Part shown: one piece after another, positions 59,820-64,000 of the stretch
How positions within the stretch are numbered: the stretch's first letter is position 1
Layout: each line of letters opens with the position of its first letter
Assembly: GCF_030815145.1 (NCBI RefSeq)
Contig: NZ_JAUSWJ010000001.1
Span: 372,001 to 436,000 of the forward strand
DNA from: Kaistia geumhonensis
GTDB lineage: Bacteria > Pseudomonadota > Alphaproteobacteria > Rhizobiales > Kaistiaceae
Direction: 5' to 3'
Length of the DNA: 64,000 nt
Translations under genes and position numbers: made by a program
Notes under the pieces: model-generated
Database searches by the model: none
The model's input: the letters and a program-made list of their open reading frames with translations, nothing else
What the model was told of the DNA's origin: nothing

Positions 59820-60653
59820 ATGAACGCCCTGCCCGCCCGCGATTTCGACCTTCCGCCATCGCAAGGCGCCGATCGCACCGTCGACCTGATCGTCGACCGG
59901 GCGGGCAAGACCTTCGAGACGGCGCGAGGGCCGGTGCGCGCGCTCGAACCGATCGATCTCAAGGTGCCGCGCGGCGCCTTCGTCGCCCTGATCGGCCCGT
60001 CGGGATGCGGCAAGTCCACGCTGCTGCGCATGGTCGCCGGACTCGAACAGCCCGACGACGGCGGCGCGATCCTCGTGCGCGGCAAGCATCCCGAGCAGTT
60101 CCGCAAGGAGGGCGAACTCGGGATCGCCTTCCAGGATGCGGCGCTGCTGCCATGGCGCAGCGTCACCGAGAACATCTTCTTTCCGCTACAGATCCTCGGC
60201 CGGCCGGTGAGGCCGGAGGCGGCCCGCATCCAGTCGCTCGTCGAGCTCGTCGGCCTCAAGGGCTACGAGGCCGCGCGGCCGGGCCAGCTCTCGGGCGGGA
60301 TGCGCCAGCGCGTCGCGATCGCCCGCGCGCTGGTCACCGACCCGTCCGTCCTGCTGCTCGACGAACCCTTCGGCGCTCTCGACCAGATCCTCCGGCGCCA
60401 GATGAATGTCGAGCTGCAGCGCATCTGGGCGGCCCGCCAGACGACGACGCTTCTCGTCACGCATGGCATCGACGAAGCGGTGTTCCTGGCCGATACCGTC
60501 GTCGTGATGCAGGCGCAGCCGGGGCGCATCGCCGAGATCATCGACGTTCCCTTCGCGCGGCCGAGGCTCCCCTCGCTGTTTTCGGCCCCCGAGTTCCACG
60601 CGCTGTGCGACCGCCTCACGGTCAGCCTGCATAGTGAGGGCGGGCATCCATGA
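59820..60653 (+). CDS. ABC transporter ATP-binding protein (NitT/TauT type)
   Basis: A 277-residue ATPase with Walker A GPSGCGKST near residue 60, Q-loop FQDAALLPWRS near 105, signature LSGGMRQR near 157, Walker B LLLDEPFGALD near 178 and switch His in VTHGIDEA near 215. It has a slightly extended N-terminus before the first strand. Its stop overlaps the fused permease start (ATGA). It energises the importer whose binding protein is probably the one at 62992. Confidence 0.93.
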   Translation: MNALPARDFDLPPSQGADRTVDLIVDRAGKTFETARGPVRALEPIDLKVPRGAFVALIGPSGCGKSTLLRMVAGLEQPDDGGAILVRGKHPEQFRKEGELGIAFQDAALLPWRSVTENIFFPLQILGRPVRPEAARIQSLVELVGLKGYEAARPGQLSGGMRQRVAIARALVTDPSVLLLDEPFGALDQILRRQMNVELQRIWAARQTTTLLVTHGIDEAVFLADTVVVMQAQPGRIAEIIDVPFARPRLPSLFSAPEFHALCDRLTVSLHSEGGHP

Positions 60654-62200
60654 AGGCGCCGATCTACCGCGAGAATGCACGCATCCTGTTCGGAACGCTG
60701 GTGGCGCTCGCGGTCTGGGAACTGCTCGGCGCCTACACGTCCTGGGGCGTCGCGATGTTTCCGGCGCCGACCCGGATCCTCGCGCAGGCCTTCGTCGACC
60801 GTGAACTCTATGCGCTGCATGGGCTCGCGACGCTGAAGACATCGGTCTTCGGCTTCGCGATCGGCGTCAGCGTCGCCGTTCTCGCCGCGCTCGTCTTCTG
60901 CAGGCTGCCGGGCGTCGAACTCGCGTTCCGGGGCGTCAACATCACGCTCTTCGCGATGCCGGCGATCGTGATCGGCCCGCTGCTGGTCCTCTTTCTCAAG
61001 GGCGACTGGCCGCAGATCGTGCTCGCGGCGCTGATGGTCTATTTCCCGGCGATGTCGGCGACGCTGCTCGGCCTCCGCACGGTCGATCCGCGCATCGCCG
61101 ACCTGGTCGCGGCCTATGGCGGCGGCGAGGGCGCCCTGATGCGGCATGTCCGTCTGCGCGGCGCCCTGCCCGATCTCTTCGCGGGCTTCCGCGTCGCGGC
61201 GCCGCTCGCGGTGCTCGGCGCGGTGCTCGGCGAGTTCGGCTCGGGCACGCGCTGGGGCTTCGGCGCGTTCCTGCTCTCGGCCCTGCCGCAGGGCAATCCG
61301 GCCCGGCTCTGGGGCATCGGCCTTGCGGCGAGCGCCATCGCACTGGCCGGTTATGCCCTCTTCCTGCTGCCGGCTCGGCGGCTCTCGGCCTCCTCGTCCG
61401 CCGTGACGCTCGCCGCCGTGCAGCCCTCGGCCCGGCCGAAGGGCGGCGCGTCGACGCGGCGGATCGTGCTGACGCTGGTCGCGGTGGCGCTGCCCTTCGT
61501 CATCTGGTGGCTCGGCGTCACGCTCTCGCATGTCAGCCCGATCATCGCGCCGGGTCCCGGGCGGACGGTCATGTTCCTGATCGAAGGCAAGCAGGCCGCC
61601 GCCGCGCGCGCGGCGCTCGGCCATGCCCTCGGCGAGACGCTGCCCATCGCGGCGCTCGGCCTCCTCGCCGGCCTCGCCTTCGCCTTCGTGCTCGCCGCGC
61701 TGACGCTGCTGGCGCCGGCGCTGGCGCGGGGCCTGATGCCTGTGGCGCTGGTGGCGCAGAACATGCCGCTGGTCGCCGTCGTGCCCGTCGTCGTGCTCGT
61801 CTTCGGCCGCGGCACCGCATCGTCGGTCTTCATGGCGGTGCTGGTGGTGTTCTTCCCGGCCTATGTGCTGCTGCATCAGGGCTTCACCAGCGTGCCGAGG
61901 GCCGCGAGCGACCTCGTCGCCGCCTATGGCGGCGGCCGCTGGAAACAGCTCGTCCACATCGCCGTTCCCTGGTCGGTCTCCTATCTCTTCGCCGCCGCGC
62001 GGCTCGTCGCGCCGCAGGCGCTGCTCGGCGTCATGGTCGCGGAATGGCTCGTGACCGGCGTCGGGCTCGGCAACCTCCTCAACGTCTCCCGCGGCGGGCT
62101 CAATTACGACATGATCTGGGCCGGCGCGCTGGTCTCGATCCTCATCTCCGTCGCCGCCTATGAGGGCGTCGGCCTCATCGAAAGGAGGATCGCCCGATGA
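60650..62200 (+). CDS. Fused tandem ABC permease (two NitT/TauT-type membrane domains in one chain)
   Basis: A 516-residue protein with two complete BPD-type permease domains. Domain 1 covers about residues 1-245 and domain 2 about 270-516, joined by a Ser/Ala/Pro-rich linker. Each has its own ATPase-contacting loop: VDPRIADLVAAYGGGEGAL near 150 and VPRAASDLVAAYGGGRWKQL near 425, nearly the same core. The other importer in this window uses two separate permeases. The fusion fixes a 1:1 heterodimer. ATGA overlap with the VOC gene. Confidence 0.92.
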   Translation: MKAPIYRENARILFGTLVALAVWELLGAYTSWGVAMFPAPTRILAQAFVDRELYALHGLATLKTSVFGFAIGVSVAVLAALVFCRLPGVELAFRGVNITLFAMPAIVIGPLLVLFLKGDWPQIVLAALMVYFPAMSATLLGLRTVDPRIADLVAAYGGGEGALMRHVRLRGALPDLFAGFRVAAPLAVLGAVLGEFGSGTRWGFGAFLLSALPQGNPARLWGIGLAASAIALAGYALFLLPARRLSASSSAVTLAAVQPSARPKGGASTRRIVLTLVAVALPFVIWWLGVTLSHVSPIIAPGPGRTVMFLIEGKQAAAARAALGHALGETLPIAALGLLAGLAFAFVLAALTLLAPALARGLMPVALVAQNMPLVAVVPVVVLVFGRGTASSVFMAVLVVFFPAYVLLHQGFTSVPRAASDLVAAYGGGRWKQLVHIAVPWSVSYLFAAARLVAPQALLGVMVAEWLVTGVGLGNLLNVSRGGLNYDMIWAGALVSILISVAAYEGVGLIERRIAR

Positions 62201-62637
62201 CCGCGATCCGCTGGCACCATGCCTCGCTCACGGTCGCCGAAATCGACCCGGCCATCGCATTCTTCTCGGCGGTCTTCGGCTTCGAACCGTTGTTCATCGA
62301 GCGCGGCATGCGCGACGACATCATCGCGCTGACCGGACGGGACGGGCTCGCCTGCGACTTCACGCAGATGCGGTCCGAAGCCTATCCGCTGATCCTCGAG
62401 CTGATCGCCTTTACCAGCGACGACGGCGCGCGGCCCGATGCCGACCCCCTGCCCTGGCGTCCCGGCGCCGGTCATGTCGCCTTTCATGTCGACGATTTCG
62501 ACGGCGTCGTCGCGGCTGCCCTGGCGCATGGCGCCGAGGCGCTCGGCAAGGCGATCACCTTCCCCGGCGGCCGCTCGATCTATTTGCGCGCGCCGGGCGG
62601 CGCCTTCTTCGAAATCGAATATCTCGTGGAGGCGTAG
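62197..62637 (+). CDS. VOC (glyoxalase/dioxygenase) family protein
   Basis: A 146-residue vicinal-oxygen-chelate protein with two beta-alpha-beta-beta-beta modules. Four metal-ligand candidates are present: His in RWHHASL, Glu in LILELIAF, His in GHVAFHV and Glu in FFEIEYL. The family includes extradiol dioxygenases, glyalases and epimerases. It ends the importer operon and probably performs one catabolic step; the reaction cannot be named. Confidence 0.88.
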   Translation: MTAIRWHHASLTVAEIDPAIAFFSAVFGFEPLFIERGMRDDIIALTGRDGLACDFTQMRSEAYPLILELIAFTSDDGARPDADPLPWRPGAGHVAFHVDDFDGVVAAALAHGAEALGKAITFPGGRSIYLRAPGGAFFEIEYLVEA

Positions 62638-62991
62638 TGATGCCGTCTCCCGGTCGCCTGTCGATCGAAATGCGAACCGTGTCGAGCGACCGTTCTTTAG
62701 TTAGGCAGCCCGTGCCTATTCTTTGCACATCGCTTGACAACAAGATCGCGATGAAGCCGTTGCGCGATGCAATATTGGCATTATTATTACCGGATACGGT
62801 TCAGATCGACCGGAAAGACGGGTCGAACCGACAGTCGGAAACTGACAGCCGGCATCGTGGTGCCGCGGGCCTTGTCATTGCCGACGAAGCGTTGAGCGCC
62901 CCTTCAGGCCACGGCCATCCGCTCCGCCTCCCCGGAGCCCGGCCGGCCATGCGGGCATTCCCGAACCACTCCCGAGACTGAGGAGTTCGCC
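62638..62991. promoter_or_regulatory. 354-bp AT-enriched intergenic region upstream of the last binding-protein gene
   Basis: No gene is seen. The centre (about 62690-62800) is clearly richer in A+T than anything around it. It contains TTGACA (62734-62739) and a near-palindrome GATGCAATATTGGCATT around 62766-62782 followed by ATTATTATTACC. TTGCGC (62760-62765) with ATTATT 17 bases later is one possible promoter; no assignment is firm. The region probably drives the binding-protein gene independently of the permease operon. Confidence 0.4.
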
Positions 62992-63975
62992 ATGACGTTC
63001 AAGCAGACCCGCCGCGCCTTCGGCAAGACCGCCCTCGCCGGCCTCGCCGCCGCGGCCTTCGCGCCCATCGGCCTTGCCCGCGCCGCCGGCAGCCCGCTGG
63101 CCTTCCAGTCGATCTGGATCAACGATCCCGAGTTCATCGGCTATTTCATCGCCATCGACAAAGGCTGGTACACCGAGGAAGGCATCGACCTCACCTATAT
63201 CCCGGGCGGCCCCGACGTGATCCCGCAGGCGGCGCTGCTCACGGGGAAAGCCGATATCGCGCTGACCTCGCTGATCGAGACGGCCTCGGCGGTTTCCGAG
63301 AAGGGCGCCACCTTCAAGATCATCGGCGCACAGTTCCAGAAGAGCCCGGACAGCGTCATCAGCCTCGAGCAGTCGGGCATCAAGACGATCAAGGATCTCG
63401 TCGGCAAGACGGTCGCCTGCCCGCCGCTCAGCCTCGGCACCTTCAAGGTCCTGCTCGGCCTCAACGGCGTCACCGAGGACCAGCTCAAGATCGTCCCCTA
63501 CGCCTTCGATCCGACGCCGCTCGCGACGGGCCAGGTCGACGCGGTGGTCGACTTCATGACCTCGCTGCCCTTCATCGTCGAGCAGACCTCGGGGAAGAAG
63601 GCGAGCTACATGCTGTTCTACGATTTCGGCCTGCCCTTCGGACAGGACCTCGTGACGGTCAGCGAGGAGACGCTCAAGAACCGGCGCAAGGATATCGTCG
63701 GCTTCATGCGCGCCAGCCGGAAGGGATGGAACGAGGAGATCGCCCATCCCGACAAGTATGTGAAGGAGTACGAGAACACCTGGTTCAAGGGCAACGGCTA
63801 CACGCCCGAGGCGGCGCTCTTCCATGGCAAGGTGCAGCTGCCGCTGATGGAAAACCCGAACGGCATTTTCGCGATGGACGACGCCTGGATCGACAAGAAC
63901 CTCGCGACGCTCGACAAGGTGGGCGTCAAGGCCGACAAAAGCCTGTTCGACACCTCGATCCTCGCGGAACTCTGA
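62992..63975 (+). CDS. ABC transporter substrate-binding protein, THI5/NMT1-like, Tat-type leader
   Basis: A 327-residue periplasmic binding protein. The N-terminus has a twin-arginine-type signal (TRRAFGK near residues 6-12, then a hydrophobic Ala/Gly-rich stretch ending near LARAA). The mature domain begins LAFQSIWINDPEFIGYFIAIDKGWY, a THI5/NMT1 pattern somewhat different from the QAQFAG type at 31862. A GAGGAG ribosome-binding site precedes the ATG. It probably serves the ATPase and fused permease at 59820-62200. Tat export suggests folding or cofactor loading in the cytoplasm. Confidence 0.9.
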   Translation: MTFKQTRRAFGKTALAGLAAAAFAPIGLARAAGSPLAFQSIWINDPEFIGYFIAIDKGWYTEEGIDLTYIPGGPDVIPQAALLTGKADIALTSLIETASAVSEKGATFKIIGAQFQKSPDSVISLEQSGIKTIKDLVGKTVACPPLSLGTFKVLLGLNGVTEDQLKIVPYAFDPTPLATGQVDAVVDFMTSLPFIVEQTSGKKASYMLFYDFGLPFGQDLVTVSEETLKNRRKDIVGFMRASRKGWNEEIAHPDKYVKEYENTWFKGNGYTPEAALFHGKVQLPLMENPNGIFAMDDAWIDKNLATLDKVGVKADKSLFDTSILAEL

Positions 63976-63982
63976 CAAGGAC

Positions 63983-63999
63983 GGCCGCGGCGCGCGGCC
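63983..63999 (+). terminator. Stem-loop after the last binding-protein gene
   Basis: GGCCGCG (63983-63989), loop GCG, CGCGGCC (63993-63999), eight bases after the stop codon. The window ends before any T-run can be seen, so it may be a terminator or a binding-protein transcript stabiliser. Confidence 0.4.
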
Positions 64000-64000
64000 C

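Noticed and set aside
1-64000. Search for tRNA or rRNA genes, CRISPR arrays, insertion sequences, prophage or integrase genes
   Set aside because: None could be recognised. No transposase, integrase or spaced repeat array was seen, so mobile origin of the accessory clusters is not supported from this window alone.

Overview
The window is GC-rich, densely coded chromosomal DNA with very short intergenic gaps and many 4-base (ATGA/GTGA) stop/start overlaps. A housekeeping block on the minus strand (rlpA, a PBP5-like gene, tmk, holB, metG, then tatD and a PhnP-like MBL hydrolase) is an arrangement I associate with Alphaproteobacteria of the order Hyphomicrobiales (Rhizobiales). A CtrA-like box upstream of rlpA agrees with that. 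The genus cannot be read from the sequence. I see no rRNA, tRNA, CRISPR array, insertion sequence, phage gene or frameshifted gene.

Layout. 0-14.2 kb is core genome: a DUF998 membrane protein, a proline-rich envelope protein, a GH2 glycosidase, a YbhN-like flippase-type protein, MBL hydrolase, TatD, a GT90 glycosyltransferase set between tatD and metG, metG, holB, tmk, a PBP5-like protein that has lost all three catalytic motifs, rlpA and ybaK. 14.2-19.9 kb is a sugar operon (Gfo/Idh dehydrogenase, xylose-isomerase-like TIM barrel, alpha/beta hydrolase, AlsE-like epimerase, AlsK-like ROK kinase) under a ROK repressor with a plausible operator at 18656-18678. 20.0-36.9 kb is a divergon. A minus-strand run of about eleven genes (amidase, bicupin, nucleoside hydrolase, LLM flavin monooxygenase, aldehyde dehydrogenase, two leaderless THI5-like binding proteins, an HcnABC-like three-subunit amine dehydrogenase, an SDR-like protein) faces a plus-strand ABC importer (THI5-like binding protein, ATPase, two permeases) followed by a class II aldolase and a GntR/FCD regulator. 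A perfect 15-bp palindrome lies between the two arms.

37.9-49.6 kb is a plus-strand operon: a PPC-domain protein, an ECF transporter energising module without an S component, an HpaB-type monooxygenase with an HpaC-type flavin reductase, an amidase, a PuuE-like allantoinase, a TrzA/guanine-deaminase-type amidohydrolase, an arylmalonate-decarboxylase-like protein, a PgdA/cyclic-imidase-like deacetylase, a small MCGLCG protein and a CobW-type GTPase. 49.8-64 kb continues on the plus strand: an FAD monooxygenase-like protein, a protein with the ArcS (DUF5591) active-site motif, a dihydroxyphthalate-decarboxylase-like protein, an AraC regulator, a class III aminotransferase, an HDAC-like amidohydrolase, an aldehyde dehydrogenase, an 8-oxoguanine-deaminase-like enzyme, and a second ABC importer with fused permeases, a VOC protein and a Tat-exported binding protein.

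Taken together, 20-64 kb looks like a dedicated import and degradation region for N-heterocyclic compounds (purine-, pyrimidine-, pterin- or deazapurine-like): nucleoside cleavage, flavin-dependent hydroxylation, deamination, ring opening, amide hydrolysis, decarboxylation and oxidation of the resulting amine/aldehyde. The enzyme classes are read from sequence motifs. The substrate is inference. The best candidates for new biology are the ArcS-like protein in a catabolic operon, the AMDase-like protein, the asymmetric S-less ECF module, the leaderless THI5-like proteins and the PBP5 pseudoenzyme.
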